DNA of 54,086 nucleotides, taken from Vibrio sinensis (lineage in GTDB: Bacteria > Pseudomonadota > Gammaproteobacteria > Enterobacterales > Vibrionaceae). The position numbers and the translations under genes are program-made. Positions within the stretch are counted from its first letter, which is position 1. Each line of letters begins with the position of its first letter. The notes beneath the pieces were generated by a model. It searched no databases. It was given only the letters and a program-made list of their open reading frames with translations, and was not told the origin of the DNA. Location of the stretch: assembly GCF_003605645.1 (NCBI RefSeq), contig NZ_QVMU01000029.1, positions 1 through 54,086 of the forward strand, in the 5' to 3' direction. This document shows, in pieces, positions 8,309-15,967 of this stretch.

Positions 8309-9161
8309 GATCCTGCTCCAATTTCGCGTAAATTGCCTGTTGTAAAGCTGCACATTCAGCATCGATGTCTCGAGGAGATAGTGCTTGGGGAACTGGCAGT
8401 GAAATCGCTTTAGCTGGAACGCCTTGCATCACATAAAGTCGATCGGCTAATCGAACGGCTTCTTGGGGATCGTGAGTAATCAAAATCACCGTTTTTTCTT
8501 TCAGCAATTGCGCTGATAAGGTTTGTAATTTGTGACGAGTCACCGCATCCAGTGCAGAAAAAGGTTCATCCATTAACACGACTGGTTTGTCTTGCATTAA
8601 TGTACGAGCTAAAGCGACACGCTGTCGCATCCCGCCAGATAGTTGTCTGGGAAAAACATTCGCGTATTCCTCTAATCCCACGAGAGCCAGCAATTCTGTC
8701 GCTTTTTTCTGCGCTGATTCGAGGTAATGACCAGGAGAGCTTGTTACTGCTTTGCTATTCTTTTTCGCTTTTAGAAATGGACTGAATTTAGTACTCAAAC
8801 ATACGTTATCCATCACTGTCAGCCATGGCAGTAATAAATCTTGTTGCGCCATGTAAGCAATACGGTGATTTAAAGGCTGTCCATCACTGATCGACAATTC
8901 GCCCGACCATGTCACTTTGTCCCCCAATAAATCGGCAAGATAGCGCAATAAGGTGGTTTTTCCACAACCACTCCGACCTAAGATACAACTCCACTTCCCC
9001 GCAGGAATTGACATCGTAAAATCATCAAGCACCGCATCTGCGCTGTCTCGATATTGTAATCGTGCATTGACGATCTCTATTCCAAGCAATGAAGACACGG
9101 CAACTTGCATGGGTAAAGAAGCTGACAATGAGAGCGGTTGAAGTTCGCTGTTAACGCACAT
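8301..9161 (-). CDS. thiZ: ThiZ-type ABC transporter ATP-binding protein
   Basis: An ABC ATPase of 286 residues from the preferred start. Seen: Walker A GRSGCGKTT (around residue 75), Q-loop MAQQDLLLPWLTVMDNV, signature LSGGMRQRVALARTL (around 185), Walker B VVLMDEPFSALD and the switch His in LITHDP. This pattern matches nitrate/taurine/thiamine-precursor ATPases; genetic context assigns it to ThiXYZ. A longer reading frame opens at 9209, but the ATG at 9161 overlaps the thiD stop by 11 bases and leaves a normal-length N-terminus. Between the Q-loop and signature is an insertion rich in Lys/Ser (FLKAKKNSKAVTSSPG) that looks lineage-specific. Confidence 0.88.
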   Translation of the reverse strand: MCVNSELQPLSLSASLPMQVAVSSLLGIEIVNARLQYRDSADAVLDDFTMSIPAGKWSCILGRSGCGKTTLLRYLADLLGDKVTWSGELSISDGQPLNHRIAYMAQQDLLLPWLTVMDNVCLSTKFSPFLKAKKNSKAVTSSPGHYLESAQKKATELLALVGLEEYANVFPRQLSGGMRQRVALARTLMQDKPVVLMDEPFSALDAVTRHKLQTLSAQLLKEKTVILITHDPQEAVRLADRLYVMQGVPAKAISLPVPQALSPRDIDAECAALQQAIYAKLEQDHE

Positions 9162-10050
9162 TTGAGTGGCCGGAAAAGAAATGATGAACAGGACCATGAC
9201 CATGGCCAATATCTAACTCATCTGCATGAGCAATAGCCTGGGAAATATAGTGCTTGCCGAGCTTTGCTGCATTTAGCAAAGTATTACCTTGTGCTAAGTA
9301 AGAAGCAATTGCTGAGGACAAAGTACACCCTGTTCCGTGAGTATTTTTCGTTGGATAACGTTTCGCACTGATCAAAGAGAATCCTTGATCACTAATGAAC
9401 AAGTCATTGCTGTTTTCATCTTGTTCTAAATGCCCGCCTTTCAGCAATACCGCTCTTGCGCCTAAGTCCCGCAGATCGTCGATCATATCTTCCATTTGCT
9501 CTTGGCTTTGCGGCACCGGATACCCCGTCAACGCCGCGGCCTCTGGTAAGTTAGGCGTGATCAAATCCGCTAATGGGATCAATTCATCTTTCAAAGTACT
9601 GATTGCTGAATGCTCTAATAAAAGATCCCCACTTGTTGCCACCATCACAGGATCAACAACAAGAAAAGCAGGTTGATACTGCCGGATTTTGTTCGCCACA
9701 ACACGAATTATTGAACTGTCGGCTAACATACCCACTTTAACGGCAACAATATTAAGATCAGTGAATACCGCATCAAGTTGATGCTCAACATGCTCGAGAG
9801 GAATTGGAAAGATGGCTGATACACCTTGGGTATTTTGTGCTGTGATAGCGGTGATAACAGAACACGCATAGCTACCCGTTGCAGAAATCGCTTTAATATC
9901 CGCTTGAATGCCAGCACCACCACCGCTATCGGATCCCGCGATGGTCAATACAATAGGCGTCGTTTTGATATGACTTTGTTTATCCTCTTGGACACTAGAG
10001 TTCACACCAGAAACATTCGCTTGATGAGGAATATGGGATTGGTTTGGCAT
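9151..10050 (-). CDS. thiD: Hydroxymethylpyrimidine/phosphomethylpyrimidine kinase
   Basis: A 299-residue ribokinase-fold kinase that phosphorylates HMP to HMP-P and HMP-PP. The N-terminal motif VLTIAGSDSGGGAGIQADIKA (around residue 35), VVDPVMVATSG (around 130), LITPNLPEAAAL and the C-terminal catalytic THGTGCTLSSAIASYLAQG are all present. The first ~30 residues (QSHIPHQANVSGVNSSVQEDKQSH) are an unusual hydrophilic extension, but the start at 10050 is supported by AGGAG five bases before it. First gene of the thiamine operon, directly under a TPP riboswitch that can hide this ribosome binding site. Confidence 0.93.
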   Translation of the reverse strand: MPNQSHIPHQANVSGVNSSVQEDKQSHIKTTPIVLTIAGSDSGGGAGIQADIKAISATGSYACSVITAITAQNTQGVSAIFPIPLEHVEHQLDAVFTDLNIVAVKVGMLADSSIIRVVANKIRQYQPAFLVVDPVMVATSGDLLLEHSAISTLKDELIPLADLITPNLPEAAALTGYPVPQSQEQMEDMIDDLRDLGARAVLLKGGHLEQDENSNDLFISDQGFSLISAKRYPTKNTHGTGCTLSSAIASYLAQGNTLLNAAKLGKHYISQAIAHADELDIGHGHGPVHHFFSGHSNVR

Positions 10051-10055
10051 TGTCG

Positions 10056-10079
10056 CTCCTACGCGGTTTAGTAGGGAAC
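10056..10079 (-). promoter_or_regulatory. Riboswitch expression platform: thiD SD sequestor
   Basis: On the minus strand, CCUAC (10075-10071) pairs with GUAGG (10062-10058), burying part of the thiD Shine-Dalgarno AGGAG (10060-10056). The same 5' strand extended, GUUCCCUAC (10079-10071), is a perfect 9-base complement of GUAGGGAAC (10183-10175) at the 3' end of the riboswitch aptamer. The two pairings exclude each other, which is a translational on/off switch. Confidence 0.7.
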
Positions 10080-10170
10080 GAACTCAACCTAGACAAGGAG
10101 AACAATGATAATCCTTGAGTGATGAGAGTATTTTTTGTGCTGCTACCAAGAGCGAAAGATCAAAAAATAC

Positions 10171-10260
10171 GATAGTTCCCTACGTCAGTGTTAACTGAAT
10201 CAGGTTCAACGGGTCTCGCATCGCGATCTCAGCCTCTTTCACAGGAGGCCCCCCGACTAT
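10171..10260 (-). promoter_or_regulatory. TPP riboswitch (THI element) of the thiamine operon
   Basis: Read on the minus strand the element runs AUAGUCGGGGGG...GGCUGAGA...ACCCGUUGAACCUGAU...GUAGGGAACUAU. The conserved core CUGAGA, ACCCG, GAACCUGAU and CGUAGGGAA are all present, and closing helix P1 forms from AUAGU (10260-10256) with ACUAU (10175-10171). This is the thiamine-pyrophosphate aptamer. It lies about 120 bases before thiD and, by family knowledge, shuts off the operon when TPP is abundant. See the sequestor entry for the proposed mechanism. Confidence 0.95.
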
Positions 10261-10426
10261 ATCAAATGGGATAATAACAGCTGTTTATACCCAAGTAACT
10301 TCAATTGTGCTTATCAAGCTGCTTTAGATTACAGCCGCTTTAAAAATTTAGTTTCCAATTCGGCACAACGAAAAATTAGTGTTATCTTACTTTAATAATT
10401 ATTCGTTATATTCAGCGAGTTGCTCT

Positions 10427-11323
10427 ATGCTTAATCCATTATGGCTCAAGACGTTTCAAACCTTGATCGACACTGGTCACTTTACTCGCACCGCTGAAAA
10501 GCTTTACATGACCCAGCCAGGTGTCAGCCAACACATCAAAAAACTCGAACAAGCTTGTGGCTATCCTTTGATTGAGCGATACAACAAAAGTTTTGAAATA
10601 ACCCAACAAGGAATAGCGGTTTACCAATATGCGCTTCAATATGCTCATAACGAAACCGCGTTGCTGGCAAGCCTACATAATGATGACCCTTTCTCCGGTC
10701 CAGTATCATTATCTTGCTCAGGCTCACTCGCTTTATTGCTTTATCCCAAGCTATTAGATTTACAATGTAAATATCCAAACTTAGTCATCCAGCTTGAAGC
10801 AGCCCCGAACAAAAAAATTCTTGCCGATATTCTATCTGGCGAAATGGATCTCGGTATCGTTAGACATTTACCCAAAGATGGTCGGTATGCAACTAAACCT
10901 CTGGGTGAAGAAGCTCTCTGTTTAATGATGCCAAAGTCCAAGGCAGTCTCTAGCCTGACCCAAAATCACCTGCAAAGTATCGGTTTAATACGACATCCTG
11001 ATGTAGAACATTACCTTTCGCTCTACTTCTCTACTTGTAATGAAGATGCGTTACGTGACCTAAATACTGATGATTTTCCGCATACTGGCTATGTAAATCA
11101 ACTTAACCAAATATTATTGCCCGTTTCTAAAGGGCTGGGTTTCACTGTTCTACCATACAATGCGCTAAAAAATTTCGTCAATCGTGACCAGATTAGCGTA
11201 TATCAAGCTCAACAAAATGTGGTTGAGAAATTACACTTAATCAGTAAGAAAAGACGCCCACACCCAGCTCGATTCCAAACGGTTATTAATGAAATAGAAC
11301 AAATTCTTAATCTCAAGGATTAG
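10427..11323 (+). CDS. LysR-family transcriptional regulator containing a parS2 site
   Basis: A 298-residue LysR-type regulator from the preferred ATG at 10427 (a longer frame opens at 10379 but adds a Ser/Tyr-rich tail not typical of the family). N-terminal winged helix: LWLKTFQTLIDTGHFTRTAEKLYMTQPGVSQHIKKLEQACG (residues 4-45). The rest is a periplasmic-binding-protein-like effector domain. It is divergent from the thiamine operon, but control of thiamine genes is not implied because these are under a riboswitch. A perfect parS2 palindrome (10758-10772) lies inside the coding sequence, encoding L-Q-C-K. Target unknown. Confidence 0.85.
   Translation: MLNPLWLKTFQTLIDTGHFTRTAEKLYMTQPGVSQHIKKLEQACGYPLIERYNKSFEITQQGIAVYQYALQYAHNETALLASLHNDDPFSGPVSLSCSGSLALLLYPKLLDLQCKYPNLVIQLEAAPNKKILADILSGEMDLGIVRHLPKDGRYATKPLGEEALCLMMPKSKAVSSLTQNHLQSIGLIRHPDVEHYLSLYFSTCNEDALRDLNTDDFPHTGYVNQLNQILLPVSKGLGFTVLPYNALKNFVNRDQISVYQAQQNVVEKLHLISKKRRPHPARFQTVINEIEQILNLKD
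10758..10772. promoter_or_regulatory. parS2: parS2 centromere-like site within LysR gene
   Basis: ATTTACAATGTAAAT, a perfect match to the Vibrio chromosome II ParB2 site (N-TTTACA-N-TGTAAA-N), and the same 15-mer as the site next to the origin at 26160. It lies in coding sequence. Confidence 0.85.
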
Positions 11324-11515
11324 CGTTTTCGAGTCGTAACGGCAGTATTGAGGGTTAAGATAATAACTGTCATTAAAGACCAATATAGAGGATAGAATTA
11401 GATATGTAATACTGAGGTTTAGGCAATCAGGTCAAAACGAATTAGGCACATGATAGGGCGTTATTCACTCTTATAGACGTGTTCGTAAAAAATTCATTAC
11501 TACATAATTATTTTC

Positions 11516-11668
11516 TTAGGCTTCGAGAATATCTTCGCCAATGACATCAGATAAAAGCAGCGAATCTTCGGTATCAACATGCATCCCCATCATTGGTAAA
11601 CCATGATGACATACCCAAGAACAAAAAAACACGCCAAACGCAATTGCAACAATTCCTACTGTAAACAT
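11516..11668 (-). CDS. Small single-pass membrane protein, unknown function
   Basis: A 50-residue ORF starting ATG with GGGAGA seven bases upstream. The N-terminus is one hydrophobic segment (MFTVGIVAIAFGVFFCSWVC), followed by HHGLPMMGMHV and an acidic tail (DTEDSLLLSDVIGEDILEA). I do not recognise a family. The good ribosome site, a single well-formed transmembrane segment and acidic end make it a likely real small membrane protein. It is isolated in a 1-kb gap. Confidence 0.55.
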   Translation of the reverse strand: MFTVGIVAIAFGVFFCSWVCHHGLPMMGMHVDTEDSLLLSDVIGEDILEA

Positions 11669-12281
11669 AGCGTTATCTCCCTCTCTGACATCATTTAACT
11701 TAACCTCAACTTACGTATTATGTTGAGAATAATCAATACTAGTAATCAGAAAGTTATCATACCATCACAAAAAATATGCCATTCTGTTCATTAACCATAT
11801 GGCGCACAAAAAATAACCAATTGATTTTTAGAAGAAAAATATTATTAAGACTCATTTTTTTTGATTATTGCGTGACAGAAAATAATTTAATAATTCTCAA
11901 TAGATGGGAAATTTAGTTTCCAATTATAGAAGGTGCTATAACCATATTCTTGGGTAATACTCAGGAGTGATCGGTAAGATTGGATAAAAAGAATTCACCT
12001 GAGCGCTCGCCTTACCAAATAGCAGACACATGACAGTAAATCTCCAATACAACATGTCACTTAAATGAACGAAACGTTACTCAGGTGCTGAATTTACATT
12101 GCATATAAAAGAAAGTGTGCTCGAGATCGACCTATTAAACATACGTCGTACGATATTCAAGCAAAAATGTGACTTTTGATCTGGAGTTCTTAGCAAAATG
12201 TCGCTACATTGGAAGTGTTCATGAAGAACTTTATACAACAAGGCTCATAGAAGAGCTGCCTTATTTTAGTGAGGGATTATC
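11669..12281. other. AT-rich intergenic stretch
   Basis: About 600 bases with no supported gene. It contains several A/T runs and repeated TCAGGTG/CACCTGA-type words, and must hold the promoter for the small ORF at 12282 (plus strand) and possibly for the one at 11668 (minus strand). No clear operator was identified. Confidence 0.4.
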
Positions 12282-12368
12282 ATGAAGAAAATGAGAAAAG
12301 CGCAACTGCATCGCGTACGTATCCAATATTGGAAAGAACAAGCTCGAGATACACGTAAAGCATCTTAA
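12282..12368 (+). CDS. Very small basic protein (28 aa), possible leader or small protein
   Basis: ORF encoding MKKMRKAQLHRVRIQYWKEQ then ARDTRKAS, strongly basic (about ten Lys/Arg in 28). Start ATG at 12282 is preceded by GAGGG at 8 bases. It is followed 20 bases later by a clean hairpin terminator, so the region forms a complete compact transcription unit of about 130-200 nt. It might be a small protein, or a dual-function or noncoding sRNA. I know no family for it. Confidence 0.5.
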   Translation: MKKMRKAQLHRVRIQYWKEQARDTRKAS

Positions 12369-12387
12369 TGCGCGCAACACCCGTCTA

Positions 12388-12420
12388 AGCTGGCTTAAAA
12401 CGCCAGCTTTTATAGTTTTT
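12388..12420 (+). terminator. Rho-independent terminator after the 28-aa ORF
   Basis: AGCTGGC and GCCAGCT form a 7-bp GC-rich stem with loop TTAAAAC, followed by TTTATAGTTTTT. It fits termination of a plus-strand transcript carrying the 28-residue ORF. Confidence 0.8.
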
Positions 12421-12526
12421 GGGGTATGACAAATTACTTTTAAGCTCCCCTCACCACTGTAAGTCATCGCTCGACAACACATAATAGCTTTACTTGTGTA
12501 TCTATTTTCCAAAGACAGTATCTTCG

Positions 12527-13357
12527 CTACGCCGCGCAATCTCGACTAGGCACCATTGTCGCAATTTCATGAAGAACACCTTGTGTTGCTTTAGAATAGA
12601 TATGTTTGTCTTTCCATCCGACTAATTGAACTAATTTGGTCTTTTGCGACATTAACACTAAACGAATAATACGATTAACGATTTGCACGTCCAAACCATC
12701 CCCATGCTCTAAACGTAATTTAGGGTATAGAGAGGCCAAATCGATATTCAAAACGACTTCATCACAGTGAGCAAGGTAAGCCGTGAGTTGTTGTTTAACC
12801 GCAAATCGGTGGCTAAAAGTACACTCTGAGGCTTTCATCCAATCACAGCCTAAATCTTCTGCGTATTCGAACGTCTTCATACTTTGGTTATCATCGACGC
12901 CAAGATAGAACAATCGACATCCATTGTAACGAGCGAGCGCAAAGTGAAAGGCTGAACCCTGTTCAACATCGAGAGGATCTCTGAGATCAAATTGATGTCC
13001 TATATGAATAACTCCCACCTCTTTTCGTGGTGAATCTAGCAAGGGTAAGGAGTGAAGGATGGTCTCAGTATTATTAGTAAATACTACTGGCAAAGTATTG
13101 GAACCAAAGTATCGACTGATTTTTAGCTGGTACTGCGCACCGGTTTGATCACTCATATTAAAGTGACCACCATTAAACCAATGGCCTTGTTCTTGCTCTG
13201 ATAACCAGTCAAAAACTTCTTCTAAGCTTTGATTGGCTATTTCGAATTCAACTTGAGTCATAGGTTTCAGTCTTTCACTGACACTCAATAACGCTAAACT
13301 ATAAGGAGATGAACCTTTTATATCGTTAACTTGCTTACGTCGAAATAGCCCAAACAT
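12527..13357 (-). CDS. Ureohydrolase (arginase)-fold protein lacking metal ligands
   Basis: A 276-residue protein with the layout of the arginase/agmatinase/formimidoylglutamase family, yet with the metal-binding motifs eroded. Where active enzymes carry DAHxD, this one reads GVIHIGHQFDLRDP (around residue 118): the first Asp and His are replaced. Where active enzymes carry SFDxDxxDP, this one reads LNIDLASLYP (around residue 210): the second Asp and the DP Asp are Ala and Tyr. Catalysis by the usual binuclear manganese centre is therefore unlikely. The gene lies 4 bases after an IclR regulator on the same strand, so the two are co-transcribed. It may be a binding or regulatory pseudoenzyme. 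The family call rests on motif spacing only. Confidence 0.6.
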   Translation of the reverse strand: MFGLFRRKQVNDIKGSSPYSLALLSVSERLKPMTQVEFEIANQSLEEVFDWLSEQEQGHWFNGGHFNMSDQTGAQYQLKISRYFGSNTLPVVFTNNTETILHSLPLLDSPRKEVGVIHIGHQFDLRDPLDVEQGSAFHFALARYNGCRLFYLGVDDNQSMKTFEYAEDLGCDWMKASECTFSHRFAVKQQLTAYLAHCDEVVLNIDLASLYPKLRLEHGDGLDVQIVNRIIRLVLMSQKTKLVQLVGWKDKHIYSKATQGVLHEIATMVPSRDCAA

Positions 13358-13361
13358 TTAA

Positions 13362-14087
13362 TTACCTTTCTGGGGGCAAAGCCCTAGCTGCTTGAAGAAC
13401 GTGTAAAATAATCCGTTGTTGATTCTGTTGAACTCGATGAGCCGGGGCCATGACAGAAATAGCACCGATTAACTTAGTCCCTTTCATAACCGGCGCACTG
13501 ATCCCTGAAACGCCAGGATCAATTTCCGATGTGCTCAACGCATAACCTTGGTTGCGAATCATATCTAGCTCTTGCTGCCATTCAGTGATTCGATGTGCCT
13601 CACCAAAATAACGCAAAATCTTTTCGCGACGCTGCGTAGGCATATAAGCCAACATCACTTTAGAGGACGCACCACGTAATAACGGCTGGCTTTGGCCTTG
13701 AACGTAGCTACAACGTAATGCCTGCATACTTTCCTTTCGGCTAACGCACAGAGCGCGATAACCAACTGGAACCATGTACGCTGCCATTTCACCGGTTTGT
13801 TTCTGCAAACGGTTCAATACCGCTTCTACCGTCTCTAATTCATGTTGACTGGTTTCGTAGCTGCGCATTAAAAGTAGTGCTGCTGGACCAATAATTAACG
13901 TTTTGTCACTTGGGCTTTCTTCAATTAAATTCCATTCTTTCAAAAGCTTAAGATGTCGATACAAACTACTGATCGGCGTCCCTAACTGTTCGCTTAATGT
14001 TTTTGCTGTAACTGGCTCATCATTCACGGCAACTTGCATTAACAATTGCAGAATTTTTTCGCTTACTTGCCCATGAGTTTGCTTCAT
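13362..14087 (-). CDS. IclR-family transcriptional regulator
   Basis: A 241-residue regulator. N-terminal winged helix (residues about 5-65: KILQLLMQVAVNDEPVTAKTLSEQLGTPISSLYRHLKLLKEWNLIEE) and a C-terminal IclR effector domain (GYRALCVSRKESMQALRCSYVQGQSQPLLRGASSKVMLAYMP, and GYALSTSEIDPGVSGISAPVM). The effector block DPGVSGISAPV is typical. It is first in a two-gene unit with the ureohydrolase-like protein, which suggests they act together or that IclR is controlled by a ligand related to it. The effector is unknown. Confidence 0.9.
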   Translation of the reverse strand: MKQTHGQVSEKILQLLMQVAVNDEPVTAKTLSEQLGTPISSLYRHLKLLKEWNLIEESPSDKTLIIGPAALLLMRSYETSQHELETVEAVLNRLQKQTGEMAAYMVPVGYRALCVSRKESMQALRCSYVQGQSQPLLRGASSKVMLAYMPTQRREKILRYFGEAHRITEWQQELDMIRNQGYALSTSEIDPGVSGISAPVMKGTKLIGAISVMAPAHRVQQNQQRIILHVLQAARALPPER

Positions 14088-14310
14088 CGGGTTCTTGCCC
14101 TTGTTCTATCGTTAATCAGATCTGATGATCAAATTGTATTCCCACACTTCGAGAATATATAAATTATTTAAGCATTGCTTTCTCATATAGTAAGAAAGTA
14201 ATTTAAAAAATATCCACTTAAAATGGAACCGAATCGACAATTTGTATTGTCTCCAAATCCCCGCCATTAAACGTCTGTTTGTTTTTCTCGAAAATGACAC
14301 TTGCTCTATG

Positions 14311-14335
14311 AAAAAGGCTCTGCAATGCAGAGCCT
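14311..14335 (-). terminator. Terminator of the 6-phospho-beta-glucosidase gene
   Basis: On the minus strand GGCTCTGCATTGCAGAGCC (14334-14316) is followed by TTTTT. The 8-bp stem sits about 30 bases after the gene. Confidence 0.85.
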
Positions 14336-14367
14336 AACAATCATATTCTTACTCAGTGAAAACGAGT

Positions 14368-15762
14368 CTACTCTTCCAATGATGCCCCATTAGTGCGAAT
14401 CACCTCTTGGTACCAGTAGAAGCTTTTCTTACGAGTTCGTGTCAAAGTGCCTGTTCCGTCATCATGACGATCGACATAAATAAAACCATAGCGTTTGCTC
14501 ATTTCAGCCGTAGAGTTAGCGACTAAATCTATCGGCCCCCATGTGGTATAACCCATCAAATCAACACCATCGAGTACTGCTTCACGAGCTTGAACTAAAT
14601 GGTCATTTAAATATTTGATTCGGTAATCATCAATAATTTCGCCATCTGAATTGACTTCATCACGCGCACCTAAGCCATTTTCAACGATAAACAAAGGCTT
14701 TTGGTAACGATCGTGCAAGAAATTCAACAAAATTCGTAGCCCTTTAGGATCGATCAACCAACCCCATTGGCTTTTTTCAAGATACGGATTAGGGACCCCT
14801 GCAACAATATTGCCCACCTCTTTTTCTTTTGGATCGGCACTTGCACAACCACTTGCGTAATAACTGAATGAAATAAAATCAACACTCGCGCTAGCAAGAA
14901 TTTCAAGATCACCGACTTCCATATCGATGGTGATGCCATTTTCGCGGAAGTAACGCAACATATAACCTGGATACTTACCTCGAGTTTGCACATCACCAAA
15001 GAACAACCACTGGTTATTTTCATGAATTGATGCCAAAACATCATCAGGATTACACGTATAAGGGTAATTGAGTGCACCTAACAACATATTACCAATTTTC
15101 GCATCTGGGACTATTTGGTGACATAAGGTGACTGCTTTCGCACTGGCAACAAGCTGATGATGGATCGCTTGATAAATCCTTTGTTCACTCGACTCTTCAG
15201 GTAGCCCTACACCAGTAAATGGTGCATGCAGTGACATGTTGATTTCGTTAAACGTCAGCCACAACTTAACTTTGTTTTTGTAGCGTTCAAATACCGTTGT
15301 CGCATAACGTTCAAAGAAAGTGATCAATTCACGGCTTTCCCAACCACCGTATTGCTCAGTCAGTGCATAAGGCATCTCATAATGGGAGAGAGTAACGAAT
15401 GGTGTGATGTCGTGCTTTGCTAACTCATCAAATATTTGATCATAGTAAGCTAACCCCGCTTCATTTGGCTGGGTTTCATCTCCATTTGGAAAGATCCTTG
15501 TCCACGCAATAGACAAGCGTAAACAAGTAAAACCCATTTCCTTAAAAAGAGCGATATCTTCTGGATATCTGTGATAAAAATCGATCGCAAGATCTTTAAT
15601 ACCATCAGCGCGATCTTTACGGGATTCATGTGGACTAAGAATGCCATTAGGCAGCATGTCAGACGTTGAAAGACCTTTGCCATCCAAGTCAAAAGCACCT
15701 TCAACCTGGTTAGCGGCAATTGCACCACCCCATAAAAAATCGTTCGGGAATCTAGTTATCAT
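14368..15762 (-). CDS. bglA: GH1 6-phospho-beta-glucosidase
   Basis: A 464-residue glycoside hydrolase family 1 enzyme. Seen: N-terminal FPNDFLWGGAIAANQVEGA, the acid/base block LTFNEINMS (around residue 170) and the nucleophile block FIVENGLGARDE (around 360). The combination with GAIAANQ and C-terminal SKRYGFIYVD..GTGTLTRTRKKSFYWYQ is typical of cytosolic enzymes acting on phosphorylated beta-glucosides imported by the PTS (cellobiose-P, arbutin-P, salicin-P). No PTS gene is adjacent, so the transporter must be elsewhere. A perfect 7-bp inverted repeat upstream (15886-15906) is a candidate operator. Monocistronic. Confidence 0.9.
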   Translation of the reverse strand: MITRFPNDFLWGGAIAANQVEGAFDLDGKGLSTSDMLPNGILSPHESRKDRADGIKDLAIDFYHRYPEDIALFKEMGFTCLRLSIAWTRIFPNGDETQPNEAGLAYYDQIFDELAKHDITPFVTLSHYEMPYALTEQYGGWESRELITFFERYATTVFERYKNKVKLWLTFNEINMSLHAPFTGVGLPEESSEQRIYQAIHHQLVASAKAVTLCHQIVPDAKIGNMLLGALNYPYTCNPDDVLASIHENNQWLFFGDVQTRGKYPGYMLRYFRENGITIDMEVGDLEILASASVDFISFSYYASGCASADPKEKEVGNIVAGVPNPYLEKSQWGWLIDPKGLRILLNFLHDRYQKPLFIVENGLGARDEVNSDGEIIDDYRIKYLNDHLVQAREAVLDGVDLMGYTTWGPIDLVANSTAEMSKRYGFIYVDRHDDGTGTLTRTRKKSFYWYQEVIRTNGASLEE

Positions 15763-15885
15763 AATTACTCATCGCTAATTCAAAATTATCAGCAAATCCC
15801 GTCATATAAGGGCTTGCGGATTGTTTATCGATTTATTTTAGCGTATTAATGGGGAAGTAAATGAGGTTTAAGTTAACAGTTGTTG

Positions 15886-15906
15886 TTCCTATTTTAGGAA
15901 TAGGAA
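15886..15906. promoter_or_regulatory. Inverted repeat upstream of bglA, candidate operator
   Basis: TTCCTAT (15886-15892), seven bases, ATAGGAA (15900-15906), perfectly symmetric, about 125 bases before the bglA start. Spacing and symmetry suit a dimeric repressor. No regulator gene is adjacent, so the binding protein is unknown. Confidence 0.4.
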
Positions 15907-15967
15907 GACTGTGTATCAGAATGAGAATAACGATTTGTTAACATGCGCACAGGATCGAAAGATCCTT

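Noticed and set aside
12261..12539. 92-codon minus-strand frame
   Set aside because: It runs antisense through the 28-aa ORF and its terminator, has Cys-rich odd composition and no ribosome site.
14112..14300. 62-codon minus-strand frame between the IclR and bglA genes
   Set aside because: No ribosome site; it is AT-rich filler without a recognisable pattern.
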